From Defluviitaleaceae bacterium (GTDB lineage Bacteria; Bacillota; Clostridia; Lachnospirales; WQUN01): DNA of 64,000 bases. The position numbers and the translations under genes are program-made. Below the pieces are notes generated by a model, which saw only the letters and a list, made by a program, of their open reading frames with translations, made no database searches and was not told where the DNA came from. This document shows positions 16,496 through 25,446 of the stretch, one piece after another (the first letter of the stretch is position 1; each line of letters opens with the position of its first letter). The stretch is taken from contig WRAN01000004.1 in assembly GCA_009780185.1 (NCBI GenBank), positions 62,001 through 126,000 on the forward strand, written 5' to 3'.

Positions 16496-17071
16496 ATGAA
16501 AGGGGTTTTTATTATGTTCTGTCCTGGATGTGGCGTAGAAATTAACCAAAGTGAGGTACATCTAGCCTGTTCATGCGGCTATGTGCCAGAAGGGGTCAAA
16601 AACGGCCCAACCTTTTCAGGAAGTGATATTGTAAATAATCTTACTTCCCGTTTTGGCATCAACCAACTAATTATTTTTGGAGGATGCGCATTGCTGCTTG
16701 TTTCCCTGTTTTTGCCATTTGTATCTCTGGGGATGTTTGGCATTGTTACTGTAAGGCAATCCGGTTTTGCCTTAATGTTTGGAGGAAGGGGTGTGCCTGG
16801 TTCGCTTGGCCATGTGCTTAACATGCTTGTTCCTTTGATAGCAGTGGCGGCAATTTCTTTATTAACTGGGTTAAATAAGGTAACAATAAAAAATCCCAGG
16901 CTGATTATTCTGGTTTTATCCGGCTTTGGTCTCTATATGGCCGTGTCTACATTTTTTCATATCGGTACACAGGTCGCTGGCGTTGGTATATTCATATATG
17001 TGCTTCTGTGGATTGCGGTTACCGCTGCTGCTTTTATGGAGTATAAGGATATACGGTTAATTACATTCTAA
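16496..17071 (+). CDS. Zinc-ribbon multi-pass membrane protein, function unknown
   Basis: About 191 residues from ATG 16496; ATG 16514 is an equally plausible start and ATG 16448 less so because it would place the inverted repeat in the coding sequence. The N-terminus has a small zinc ribbon (CPGCGVEI then CSCGYVPEG). Four hydrophobic segments follow, with short loops and a conserved-looking FLPFVSLG in the first. This layout resembles small zinc-ribbon-plus-membrane proteins of Firmicutes that have no assigned role. It is followed by a bidirectional terminator. Confidence 0.65.
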   Translation: MKGVFIMFCPGCGVEINQSEVHLACSCGYVPEGVKNGPTFSGSDIVNNLTSRFGINQLIIFGGCALLLVSLFLPFVSLGMFGIVTVRQSGFALMFGGRGVPGSLGHVLNMLVPLIAVAAISLLTGLNKVTIKNPRLIILVLSGFGLYMAVSTFFHIGTQVAGVGIFIYVLLWIAVTAAAFMEYKDIRLITF

Positions 17072-17084
17072 ATTATGTAAATAA

Positions 17085-17118
17085 AACGGGGAAGCGCTTG
17101 TACTTGCGCTTCCCCGTT
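17085..17118. terminator. Bidirectional intrinsic terminator between convergent genes
   Basis: AACGGGGAAGCGC (17085-17097) pairs with GCGCTTCCCCGTT (17106-17118) around an eight-base loop. It lies exactly between a plus-strand gene ending at 17071 and the minus-strand protease gene ending at 17121. Both flanks are A/T-rich, so it can serve both. Confidence 0.85.
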
Positions 17119-17120
17119 CT

Positions 17121-18344
17121 TTATTGTTTAGCCACTACAGCCTCCATAGCACTAATCCGCTGGGTAAGAGTAGGGTGACTATGTCGTATCAATACCACAA
17201 AGGGATGTGGTGTAAGATTTCCATAATCCTCTTTATACAATTTCTTTAACGCAGATACAGCAGTATCTACGCCTGCATGCTTTACTTCAAATGCATCAGC
17301 AGCATATTCAAACTTCCGCCGCACCGCGCTAAAGGGAATCTGACATAGGGTCAAAATAGGAGATGCGAAAATCATTAAAACAAAAATATTAAAGGCGATA
17401 TTAAGCTCTGTAAATCCAAATGCCATAGAAATATCTCCTACATTAACCACAAAAAATCCGGCAAGCAGTAGAATCGCAAATTGGATAAAGCTCATTGGCA
17501 TACTAAAAAGCACATGGCGCTTCTTTGCGTGGCCTATTTCATGTGCTAGTACAGATATAACTTCATCTTCTGTCATTTTTTCAATCAGGGTATCATAAAG
17601 CACAATGACTCGGTTGCGCCCAAAGCCTGCAAAATAGGCATTCATTTTAGTACTGCGTTTTGAGGCGTTCATAGAAAACACTTTTTTTACCGGGAAGTCT
17701 GTTTTGGCAGAGAGTGCATCTATTTTTTCTTTAAGAGTACCTTCTTCGATGGGGGTAAATTTATTAAAAAGCTTTGAAAAGAAATGCATAAAAAAGGCAA
17801 TGAATAGCATAACAGCCGCTAAAACAAAAAAGAAAATCACAAACACCATATTCCCAATGGCACTATGCAATAACATAAACAAAGATATAAGCCCTAGAAC
17901 CACAATACCTAAAATCACCTGCTGCTTTATAATATCAGCTATAAAGGTGCCTACTGTGGACTTGTTAAACCCATACTTGGCCTCAATTTTAAATGTCTTT
18001 ATGGCACCAAAAAGGATACCAAGAGGCAGTGAAATAAGAGCCACCATTACAAACATAAAATAAACCCGTAAGTAAAGGCCTTCTATACCAAGAAGGTAAA
18101 AGAAGAAGCTATGCAGATTAAATCCAAGTACTGCAAGAGAAATCCCGAGGCCGCTTATGCCAGAGATAATCTGTAATTTAAGATTATCCATTTCATATGC
18201 CTTATGCTTTTTATAAGTTTCTGCGTCATAGACATCTTTTACATTTTTAGGTAAAGGAGCGTTTCGGTTTTTGAAGTTTAGGTACTCCAGTAGAAACCCG
18301 AATAGCTCCATTAGTAAGAAGATACCAATGATTATGCCTTTCAT
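17121..18344 (-). CDS. M48-family membrane metalloprotease (Ste24/CAAX prenyl protease 1-like)
   Basis: A 407-residue integral membrane zinc protease. The zinc motif HEIGHAKKRH is near residue 266, with the third ligand expected in the AADAFEVKHA segment; an arginine-rich end (HSHPTLTQRISAM) is typical of Ste24-type enzymes. Seven hydrophobic segments surround the catalytic domain. In bacteria these enzymes process or clear membrane proteins; prenyl substrates are not expected. AAAGGGG precedes the ATG, and the gene begins three bases after the acetyltransferase gene. Confidence 0.9.
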   Translation of the reverse strand: MKGIIIGIFLLMELFGFLLEYLNFKNRNAPLPKNVKDVYDAETYKKHKAYEMDNLKLQIISGISGLGISLAVLGFNLHSFFFYLLGIEGLYLRVYFMFVMVALISLPLGILFGAIKTFKIEAKYGFNKSTVGTFIADIIKQQVILGIVVLGLISLFMLLHSAIGNMVFVIFFFVLAAVMLFIAFFMHFFSKLFNKFTPIEEGTLKEKIDALSAKTDFPVKKVFSMNASKRSTKMNAYFAGFGRNRVIVLYDTLIEKMTEDEVISVLAHEIGHAKKRHVLFSMPMSFIQFAILLLAGFFVVNVGDISMAFGFTELNIAFNIFVLMIFASPILTLCQIPFSAVRRKFEYAADAFEVKHAGVDTAVSALKKLYKEDYGNLTPHPFVVLIRHSHPTLTQRISAMEAVVAKQ

Positions 18345-18347
18345 TTT

Positions 18348-19034
18348 TTATCCCCTTTCTTTAACCCAATTTTCTTTAGTAGTCTGCCTTTCACGAGCAA
18401 TGCCAAGGCTATATTCCGGAACAGTTTGGTTTATTGTTGATCCTGCCGCAATAAGTGCGCCTTCACCAATACATACGGGTGCGATTAAGTTGGAGTTACA
18501 TCCTATAAAAGCATCATCTTCTATGACTGTGCGGTGTTTTTTCACCCCGTCGTAATTGGCAGTTATGGCTCCGCAGCTGTAGTTTACGTTATTCCCTACA
18601 TCTGCATCCCCAATATATGATAAATGCGCCATCTTAACACCATCGCCTAAGTTTGCGTTTTTAATTTCTACGAAGTTTCCTATACGGCATTTATTTCCTA
18701 CAACTGCACCGGGGCGCAAATACGCAAATGGGCCTACCTCTGTGTTTTCTCCGATAGATGCGCCACTCAACACACTTTGGCGTACAGCCGTTCCTTTGCC
18801 TATTATTGTATCCTTCATATGGGTATACGGCCCGATTATCGCACCTTCTTCTATTTTACAAGCCCCTTCAAGTATACACCCTGGATATATTACCGCGTCA
18901 GCTTCGATTTCTACAGTTGAATCGATATAGGTGGTTGCCGGGTCAAGTATTTTTACGCCGTTTTCCATATGTTTATAATTAATCTTCTCCCGCGTTTGCC
19001 GTGCTGCCTCTGCTGTTTTAATTATTTCTTTCAT
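18348..19034 (-). CDS. Stand-alone GlmU-type acetyltransferase (left-handed beta-helix half only)
   Basis: A 228-residue protein matching the C-terminal half of GlmU: a linker helix (residues 1-35), then hexapeptide repeats forming a left-handed beta-helix (about 40-200), with GlmU-type features YLRPGA, GNFVEIKNA, HLSYIGDADVG and NYDGVKKHRT, and the C-terminal cap. It should acetylate glucosamine 1-phosphate for UDP-GlcNAc synthesis. The N-terminal uridylyltransferase half found in ordinary 450-residue GlmU is missing; the AGGAGG ribosome site right before the ATG argues that this is the real start rather than a broken gene. The uridylyl step must be encoded elsewhere. Confidence 0.85.
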   Translation of the reverse strand: MKEIIKTAEAARQTREKINYKHMENGVKILDPATTYIDSTVEIEADAVIYPGCILEGACKIEEGAIIGPYTHMKDTIIGKGTAVRQSVLSGASIGENTEVGPFAYLRPGAVVGNKCRIGNFVEIKNANLGDGVKMAHLSYIGDADVGNNVNYSCGAITANYDGVKKHRTVIEDDAFIGCNSNLIAPVCIGEGALIAAGSTINQTVPEYSLGIARERQTTKENWVKERG

Positions 19035-19131
19035 GTCTTCCTCCTAGTTTCAGCGATAATCGCTATATTTGTTTACAGGAAATTATACCCACTATATAGG
19101 TGATTTGTCACGCGTATTTGGGGAATACTGT

Positions 19132-19189
19132 TTATAGCGAATTAAATGAGAAGCAGTCTTGACCGATTTCGAATTAATTCGCCATATAA
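19132..19189. repeat. TATAGCGAATTAA-family palindromic repeat, short copy
   Basis: A 58-base copy: TTATAGCGAATTAAATGAGA at the left, TTTCGAATTAATTCGCCATATAA at the right, lacking the GC-rich interior of the 9921-10026 copy. The two ends match that copy's two ends in reverse order. It lies between divergent transcription units. Confidence 0.75.
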
Positions 19190-19211
19190 ACGAATAGAAA
19201 GGATAAAAATC

Positions 19212-19388
19212 ATGCAATCATGTAAAAAATACCAACCTTCCCCAACAGCCATGGCTTTCCACAGCAATCATCTTGCAGGTGGCTGCCGTAGCTGTGTTTA
19301 TTTCTCCCACTACAATTGCGGCTCCAACCCTCAAAGTAATCCCGCAAGTACAATGATGAGTCTTAACACCTTTGCATTTGACTCATGA
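19212..19388 (+). CDS. Small Cys-containing protein, unknown
   Basis: A 58-residue ORF starting at ATG 19212, with AGAAAGGA eight bases upstream. It holds four cysteines: one at residue 4 and a cluster GGCRSCVYFSHYNCG in the middle, a pattern that could bind a metal. There is no membrane segment. It is not recognised. An upstream in-frame ATG at 19146 falls inside the repeat element and is not favoured. The following gene's promoter overlaps its 3' end. It could be spurious; the ribosome site and cysteine spacing are the only support. Confidence 0.45.
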   Translation: MQSCKKYQPSPTAMAFHSNHLAGGCRSCVYFSHYNCGSNPQSNPASTMMSLNTFAFDS

Positions 19389-19399
19389 TTTGTTATACT
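19371..19399 (+). promoter_or_regulatory. Candidate promoter of the D-Ala-D-Ala carboxypeptidase gene
   Basis: TTTGCA (19371-19376) and TATACT (19394-19399) with a 17-base spacer precede the gene by 60 bases. Confidence 0.5.
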
Positions 19400-19459
19400 G
19401 GCTTTCGTACTACAAATTTCCATAGCTTTTGATTTTACAGTTTTTGAGGGAGTTCGTAT

Positions 19460-20905
19460 ATGCGAAAGATTCTTGTTTCATTTCTTCTAATTTTATCTTT
19501 ACTTCTACCCACAGTGGTGGTATTTGCCGATGAAGGTGAGTCCCCTCCAGAGCAATCCATTCATTTAAATGCAACAGCAGCTATTTTAGTTGAGCAGACT
19601 ACCGGTCAGGTATTATTCGGCTATAACGAACACGAGCGCCGTTATCCAGCAAGTATGACTAAAATGCTTACAGCTTTAGTCGTTTTGCAGCATCTAGACC
19701 CAGATGATATCGTTATCGTAGGCTCAGAAATCCACAACATGCCCTCAGGTTATGCTTCCGCTATCCATATTGAAGGTGAGGCATTGACTGTTCGCGTCCT
19801 TCTAAAAGCTTTGATGATACGCTCTGGTAATGAAACCGGGCGCACATTAGCCTTGGAGACAGTACGTCGTGTCCAAAATAATTTTAACATTTCGTACGAA
19901 GATGCAAAAGGTATATTTTCAGACCTAATGAATAATCTTGCTTATGAGTTGGGAGCAACCAATAGCAATTTTGATAACCCTTACGGCCTTCATAGTTCTC
20001 AGCATTTTACAACGGCATATGACCTGGCTTTGATTGCCCGTGCTTATATGGATGTTCCTCTTCTTGCGGAAATTGCAGGTATGCATATCTTTGAAGGCAG
20101 CGGAACAGGAGGGCGCTATGTACCGGATGCCCAAGTAAGAGATTTTTCTTGGGAAAATCATAATCTTACTTTGCCAGAGTTAAGCTTTGGTCATCCGCAT
20201 ATGACAGGAATAAAAACAGGCTTCACTACCCCAGCTGGGGAATGTCTGGCTGGAGCTGCTTCCTTTGGTGATTTATCTTTAATAACTATTGTTTTTGATT
20301 CAGAAAGCCCAGGACGCTGGCAAGATACCTGGCTGCTTATGAATTATGGCTTCTTTAATTACTCCTTTAGATACATTGTTAATGAAGGCGATCTCGCGGA
20401 GAATGTACGCATCATCAATCCACGCCGAGGCGAGACAGATATTTTTTCTGTTTACATTAACGAATCTTACCGGGCTTTAATCAGCCATAGCGACTACACC
20501 AACATGACACGCGTTATTACATACAATTTGTTACTTACCCCTCCGGTAAGATGGGACGCGAGTGATGACGATGAAGACGAATATGATGACGGTTTAACCA
20601 GACTGCAAGCTCCAATAGAAGAAGGGGATCATATAGGTGTCATTGCTTATTATATAGGCGATGAACGGATTTTTGAAAGCCGTTTATATGCATCTAGTAC
20701 AGCATTAGAGCGTTCTTTTGATAGTGATATGGATTATTTTATATCCTTGTTTACAGATAATATTTTTACATTGCGTGGACTTCCGTACTGGCTAGCTATT
20801 GGCGGCACTATAATTGGCTTAGTGGGTATGGGGTGGGCCTTATCATTAAGACGCAAGCTAAAGGAACATGATCGATGGCATACCCCGCGCCCTCGGTTAA
20901 AATAA
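19460..20905 (+). CDS. D-alanyl-D-alanine carboxypeptidase (penicillin-binding protein, DacF/PBP5 type)
   Basis: A 481-residue secreted serine peptidase that trims the terminal D-Ala from peptidoglycan stem peptides. It has a signal peptide (residues 1-23, ending VFA), the active-site S65-M-T-K68, the SGN motif near 118 and the KTG motif near 252, all in order. An acidic insertion (SDDDEDEYDDG) lies before the C-terminal part, and one membrane helix near 437-460 anchors it, followed by a basic tail. GAGGGAG precedes the ATG. It is the first gene of a plus-strand run. Confidence 0.94.
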   Translation: MRKILVSFLLILSLLLPTVVVFADEGESPPEQSIHLNATAAILVEQTTGQVLFGYNEHERRYPASMTKMLTALVVLQHLDPDDIVIVGSEIHNMPSGYASAIHIEGEALTVRVLLKALMIRSGNETGRTLALETVRRVQNNFNISYEDAKGIFSDLMNNLAYELGATNSNFDNPYGLHSSQHFTTAYDLALIARAYMDVPLLAEIAGMHIFEGSGTGGRYVPDAQVRDFSWENHNLTLPELSFGHPHMTGIKTGFTTPAGECLAGAASFGDLSLITIVFDSESPGRWQDTWLLMNYGFFNYSFRYIVNEGDLAENVRIINPRRGETDIFSVYINESYRALISHSDYTNMTRVITYNLLLTPPVRWDASDDDEDEYDDGLTRLQAPIEEGDHIGVIAYYIGDERIFESRLYASSTALERSFDSDMDYFISLFTDNIFTLRGLPYWLAIGGTIIGLVGMGWALSLRRKLKEHDRWHTPRPRLK

Positions 20906-20937
20906 AGTTGCGCAAGCCCCATTTAAAGGAGAGTTTT

Positions 20938-21879
20938 ATGCCCAGAAGCATGACAGGTTTTGGCCGTGGCGAGTGTATACGCTATGACAGGCGCTTTAAA
21001 GTAGAAATAAAGGCAGTGAACCATCGTTATAGTGATATAACAATTAAGCTTCCGCGCTTTTTAAACCCATTTGAGGACAGAATAAAAAAACGTCTATCCC
21101 GTGACATTACCAGAGGGAAGGTAGATGTATGGGTAAACTTCGATAGCTACACTAAAAAAGATATTTCTGTTAATGTAAATGAAGCATTTGCAGATGCCTA
21201 TATGGAGGCAATTGCAACGTTGATGAAGCGCTATAGCTGGAATGACTATAACTCGTCACTATCAGGGACTAAGTACAGTGTCCCCGCGGTGCCAGGTATA
21301 GAACTTCTTGCAAGAAACCCAGATATAATCACTTTTGATAAGTTTGATAGTGTCAACTCAAAAGACATCCAACAAGAAATGTGGGAAACTCTAGAAGAAG
21401 CCCTAGAAAATGCATTGACACAGTTTAACAACATGCGCAAAGCCGAAGGAGATGCTCTTGCACGGGATATAATCGAAAAGCAAAACCGTATAAAAGATTT
21501 GTTGATCCAGCTAACAGCACGTGCTCCGGCCGCAGTAGAAGAACACTTCGTAAAAGTAAGAGAGCGAGTAACAGAGCTATTATCAAGCCTAGGTCATCAG
21601 CTAGATGAAAACAGGTTCTTGACAGAAGTGGCACTACTGGCAGACCGCAGTACTGTAGACGAAGAACTAATTCGCTTGGATAGTCACATGTCACAATTGG
21701 CAACAATGATAAATGAAACTACTGCCATAGGGCGTAAATTAGACTTCTTAGTTCAAGAAATGAACAGAGAAGCCAATACCATTGGCTCAAAATCCGCAGA
21801 TGTAGAGCTATCTAAACTGGTAGTGGAGCTAAAAAGTGAAATTGAAAAGATAAGGGAGCAAGTTCAAAATATCGAATAG
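20938..21879 (+). CDS. yicC: YicC-family endoribonuclease
   Basis: About 313 residues from ATG 20938, chosen because AAAGGAG stands eight bases upstream and because the family starts with the conserved MTGFG found here. The C-terminal DUF1732 region includes the conserved ending around [18 protein letters not shown] and [16 protein letters not shown]. YicC proteins are metal-dependent endoribonucleases in E. coli; targets in Firmicutes are not known. It heads the conserved run yicC-remA-gmk-rpoZ. Confidence 0.93.
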   Translation: MPRSMTGFGRGECIRYDRRFKVEIKAVNHRYSDITIKLPRFLNPFEDRIKKRLSRDITRGKVDVWVNFDSYTKKDISVNVNEAFADAYMEAIATLMKRYSWNDYNSSLSGTKYSVPAVPGIELLARNPDIITFDKFDSVNSKDIQQEMWETLEEALENALTQFNNMRKAEGDALARDIIEKQNRIKDLLIQLTARAPAAVEEHFVKVRERVTELLSSLGHQLDENRFLTEVALLADRSTVDEELIRLDSHMSQLATMINETTAIGRKLDFLVQEMNREANTIGSKSADVELSKLVVELKSEIEKIREQVQNIE

Positions 21880-21893
21880 GAGGGTATAGCATT

Positions 21894-22166
21894 ATGCAGT
21901 TTAAGCTAATCAATGTAGGCTTTGGCAATACTGTACCCACAGGGCGCATTGTAGCCATTGTTGGCAATGACTCTCTTCCTGTAAAACGAAGTGTTGGGGA
22001 GGCAAAGGAAAAGCAACTTCTTATAGACGCAACCCAAGGCCGTAAAACTCGTGCAGTAATCTATACAGACAGCGGCTATCTAGTTCTTAGCGCATTACAG
22101 CCGGAAACTATTGCCAACCGCTTTACAAGCTCGACTGACGAGCCTATCTCTAATACGGTGGAATAG
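21894..22166 (+). CDS. remA: RemA-family extracellular matrix regulator (DUF370)
   Basis: A 90-residue protein of the RemA/DUF370 family. It begins [18 protein letters not shown], and [18 protein letters not shown] is the family core. In Bacillus subtilis RemA is a ring-forming DNA-binding activator of biofilm genes. The position between yicC and gmk is the conserved Firmicutes position. AGGAGGGT lies upstream of the ATG. Whether it regulates matrix genes in this organism is not known. Confidence 0.92.
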   Translation: MQFKLINVGFGNTVPTGRIVAIVGNDSLPVKRSVGEAKEKQLLIDATQGRKTRAVIYTDSGYLVLSALQPETIANRFTSSTDEPISNTVE

Positions 22167-22169
22167 TTT

Positions 22170-22805
22170 ATGGATAGGACAATGGGGATGTTGGTAATTA
22201 TATCCGGGCCTTCCGGCTCAGGAAAAGGCACTGTGGTAAAAAAGCTTGACCCTGATATGGGTTATGCTGTGTCAACTTCTGTAACAACTCGTAACCCAAG
22301 GGTAGGGGAGGTTAACGGAAAGGACTACTTCTTTATTTCTGAGGAAGAATTTGTTAAAATGCGTGAAGAGCATCAGTTGCTAGAGCATTTTGCATATGTA
22401 GGTAATTATTATGGCACCCCAAAGCCTTATGTTGAACGGCAAATCGCAGAAGGCAAAATAGTAGTACTGGAAATAGAGGTAAACGGTGCATTACAGGTAA
22501 AAGAAAAATTCCCTGACGCCGTGTTGGTGTTTCTAATGCCGCCGACTTTTACTGAGCTTGAGCGAAGATTAGTAAATCGAGGGACCGAAAACGCCGTAAC
22601 AATAGAAGATAGATTAAAGAAATCATTGGAAGAAATTCCATTAATAGACCAATATGACTACCTGGTAATAAACGATGAAGTAGCAAGGGCCGTAGCCAAA
22701 GTAGATGCATTGGTAATGGCAGAACGGCTAAAACCAGTAAGGAACCAGCAGACTATAAAAGACTTTGCCAGCAGCCAAGTAAAAATGGAGCATTATAAAC
22801 TATAA
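22170..22805 (+). CDS. gmk: Guanylate kinase
   Basis: A 211-residue guanylate kinase that phosphorylates GMP to GDP. P-loop SGPSGSGKGT near 10-19; GMP-binding residues in TTRNPRVGEVNGKDYFF; the ALQVKEKFPDAVLVFLMPP segment is typical. The ATG at 22170 comes four bases after the remA stop; ATG 22182 is an alternative start. Confidence 0.96.
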   Translation: MDRTMGMLVIISGPSGSGKGTVVKKLDPDMGYAVSTSVTTRNPRVGEVNGKDYFFISEEEFVKMREEHQLLEHFAYVGNYYGTPKPYVERQIAEGKIVVLEIEVNGALQVKEKFPDAVLVFLMPPTFTELERRLVNRGTENAVTIEDRLKKSLEEIPLIDQYDYLVINDEVARAVAKVDALVMAERLKPVRNQQTIKDFASSQVKMEHYKL

Positions 22806-22822
22806 GATATAAAGGAGCCAAC

Positions 22823-23308
22823 ATGCTAAAACCTTCTTATTCAGAATTAATGGACATTATTAATACCAAGGATTTGGTAGATAGTAAAATCACCAGCCGT
22901 TACACGATAGTACTGGCGGCGGCAAAACGCGCGCGCCAAATCACCTCTGGTGCTAACCCCTTAACCTATGCCCCAACAGATCGGGCTGTATCCATTGCGG
23001 TAAAGGAAATGGGGGAAGGTAAGCTAACTATTAAAGTACCGGAAGAAATGCTGGAAAGTACTTTAGAAAGACGTTCAGACCCGATACATTTCCAAAATAT
23101 TGCCGATGTACGCGAGGATATGAAAGTAGATTATGAGCCTGCATCATACGGCACAGATGACGACGAACCAGAAGACGACGCAACTTTATTTAGAGAGCGT
23201 TATGGTGATAGTGATTTAAGTAGCGATATCAGTGATACGGAAGACAAAGATGATTATGGGCAGTATGATGATGAAGTTGAAGATGCTGCCGACTACGGGG
23301 ATGAGTAA
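22823..23308 (+). CDS. rpoZ: RNA polymerase omega subunit with long acidic C-terminal extension
   Basis: A 161-residue protein. Residues 1-75 are a normal omega subunit (PSYSELMDI, SRYTIVLAAAKRARQI, DRAVSIAVKEM), which helps assemble RNA polymerase around beta prime. The family is usually 65-90 residues; here a further 70 residues are strongly acidic and low in complexity (runs such as DDDEPEDDATLF, and EDKDDYGQYDDEVEDAADY), probably disordered. Position after gmk is the standard one. The ribosome site AAAGGAG is good, so the length is real rather than a start error. Confidence 0.93.
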   Translation: MLKPSYSELMDIINTKDLVDSKITSRYTIVLAAAKRARQITSGANPLTYAPTDRAVSIAVKEMGEGKLTIKVPEEMLESTLERRSDPIHFQNIADVREDMKVDYEPASYGTDDDEPEDDATLFRERYGDSDLSSDISDTEDKDDYGQYDDEVEDAADYGDE

Positions 23309-23349
23309 AAATCTACCAAAGTGAAAAAAGAGAAAAAAGCCCATATGCC

Positions 23350-25434
23350 TTGATTTGTGTAGATGTGGCTCATGTAGAAGTAGATAGACTCTTTCATTAT
23401 AAGGTACCCAAGGATATTAGTCCCTTCAAAGGGGGGCGGGTTTGGGTACCTTTTGGTATGGGAAAAAAGCCTATTATTGGGTATGTAATGGGGTTTTCTA
23501 GTACACTACCGGATGATGTACCTGCCGATAAGGTTAAGGATATTATTGGCCTAATGGAGGATTATCCTGTACTTACGGCAGATAATATAGCTTTGGCTTT
23601 GTGGATGAAGGATAAGTATTATACTACTTTGACGGCATGTATCCGCTGTATTATTCCGTCTTCAAAAGCTGACGGGCGTTTTCCTGGAACCAGGCGGCGT
23701 AAGCCATCTGGTGCTATGGCTCATGTATCTGATGTATCCCTTACAGATGCTCAGCAAGATGCTATTAATATGATAATAGAAGGAGATGTTGTCCTTTCTC
23801 GTGGAGGGACTGTATCTCCTTTTTTATTGCACGGAGTTACCGGTAGTGGCAAAACAGAAGTATATCTTCATACAATTGCACATATTATTTCCCAGGAAAA
23901 GCAGGCCATCGTTCTTGTACCGGAAATTGCGCTTACTCCTCAGATGGTAAATCAGTTTCGGGCCCGTTTTGGAGATAAAGTGGCGGTAACCCACAGTAGG
24001 TTAACGGCAGGAGAGCGTTTTCAGATATGGAAACAGGCTTATGACGGGGAAATAAGCCTGGTAATTGGCCCGCGTTCTGCAGTGTTTATGCCATTTAAGC
24101 ATCTTGGGTTAATTGTAATTGACGAAGAGCATGAACATACCTATCATTCGGAAACTACCCCTAAATATGATGCTCGTGCTGTGGCAATTAGACGTGGAGA
24201 GATATCCGGGATAGTTGTGGTTCTAGGCTCGGCTACCCCTAGCTTGGAGAGTTATGCGCGAGGGGTTGGTGATTCAGCTACGCCTTACACTTTGATAAAA
24301 ATGCCAGACCGTATTAATCATACATTTCCAGAGGTTAATATCCTAGATATGCGTCGGGAGCTAACTCGAGGTAATACTTCTCTTTTTTCTGTAGCATTTT
24401 TAGACGCTTTGAAGGAGACCTTGGAAAAAGGAGAGCAGGCAATTTTATTTCTCAATCGAAGGGGACATTCATCTTTTGTATCTTGTAGACGATGTGGATA
24501 TGTAATGTCATGTGATCATTGCCGAGTTAATTATACATACCATCAAAGTCCCGGCGGAGGGCGCCCCTCTGGCAGAGGAAGCTCCTCTGGTGGACGGCTT
24601 ATATGTCACTATTGCGGTAGAGGACTTCCTATGCCTAAGGTCTGCCCCACCTGCGAGTCGGAACATATTCGGCAATTCGGCGCAGGGACACAAAAGGTAG
24701 AGGAAGAGATACAAGGGCTTTTTCCCGGTATCGCTACCCTTCGTATGGATATGGATACCACTAAGGGCAAAGAGGGGCATGGAAAAATATTAGATACATT
24801 TCGCTCTGGTGAGGCTTCTATTCTAATTGGGACGCAAATGGTGGCTAAAGGGCTTGATTTTCCTAAAGTGACCTTGGTTTGTGTTATTATGGCGGATTTA
24901 TCTTTGTTTACCGGTGATTTTAGGGCTGGGGAATATACCTTCCAATTGCTTACTCAAGTCGCCGGTAGGGCTGGCAGGTCTTTCGGCTCACAAGGAAGGG
25001 TATTTATCCAGACGTATAACCCAGAGCATTATGCCCTCAAACTTGCAAAAGATGGGGATTACGAGGCCTTTTACGCTCATGAGATTGCACTCAGGAAATC
25101 TATGTTGTACCCGCCTTTTTCTCATGTGTTTTCTGTTATGCTATCCGGGCCTGATGAAAGAGTTGTTATTGCTGCATTGCAAAAACTGTGGGCTATAATG
25201 GAATATTGTAACTCGAAGCTTGCGGCAGGTAAGGATGTATTCGAATTGCTGGGGATGAGTCCGGCTGTCGTATCCAAAATTAAGAATCAATTCCGCTGGA
25301 AAATATTAATAAAACATCCAGAGGAAGAATCATTAAAGGCATTTGTGCTATATTGTATAAAAAAATTGAGAGAAAACGATCCACTAACCGGAATCACGGC
25401 TCACCTAAATCTTAATCCGGTGATGTTGGACTAG
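23350..25434 (+). CDS. priA: Primosomal protein N' (replication restart helicase PriA)
   Basis: A 694-residue 3'-5' helicase that reloads the replisome at stalled forks. It has the N-terminal DNA-binding domain (VDVAHVEVDRLFHYKVP), Walker A GVTGSGKTEVYL near 161, DEEH box, and the eight-cysteine zinc region starting CRRCGYVMSCDHC. A Gly/Ser/Arg-rich insertion (about 14 residues, near 398-412) splits the zinc region. No ATG or GTG start is available: the frame opens at 23305 and TTG at 23350 is the first accepted start codon. The conserved segment before it (YAL) looks homologous, so an unusual start may lie slightly upstream. Confidence 0.93.
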   Translation: MICVDVAHVEVDRLFHYKVPKDISPFKGGRVWVPFGMGKKPIIGYVMGFSSTLPDDVPADKVKDIIGLMEDYPVLTADNIALALWMKDKYYTTLTACIRCIIPSSKADGRFPGTRRRKPSGAMAHVSDVSLTDAQQDAINMIIEGDVVLSRGGTVSPFLLHGVTGSGKTEVYLHTIAHIISQEKQAIVLVPEIALTPQMVNQFRARFGDKVAVTHSRLTAGERFQIWKQAYDGEISLVIGPRSAVFMPFKHLGLIVIDEEHEHTYHSETTPKYDARAVAIRRGEISGIVVVLGSATPSLESYARGVGDSATPYTLIKMPDRINHTFPEVNILDMRRELTRGNTSLFSVAFLDALKETLEKGEQAILFLNRRGHSSFVSCRRCGYVMSCDHCRVNYTYHQSPGGGRPSGRGSSSGGRLICHYCGRGLPMPKVCPTCESEHIRQFGAGTQKVEEEIQGLFPGIATLRMDMDTTKGKEGHGKILDTFRSGEASILIGTQMVAKGLDFPKVTLVCVIMADLSLFTGDFRAGEYTFQLLTQVAGRAGRSFGSQGRVFIQTYNPEHYALKLAKDGDYEAFYAHEIALRKSMLYPPFSHVFSVMLSGPDERVVIAALQKLWAIMEYCNSKLAAGKDVFELLGMSPAVVSKIKNQFRWKILIKHPEEESLKAFVLYCIKKLRENDPLTGITAHLNLNPVMLD

Positions 25435-25446
25435 AAGGAGATAATT

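Noticed and set aside
20875-20937. Upstream start for YicC
   Set aside because: It overlaps the end of the carboxypeptidase gene and adds residues before the conserved MTGFG start; the ribosome site is at 20926-20931.
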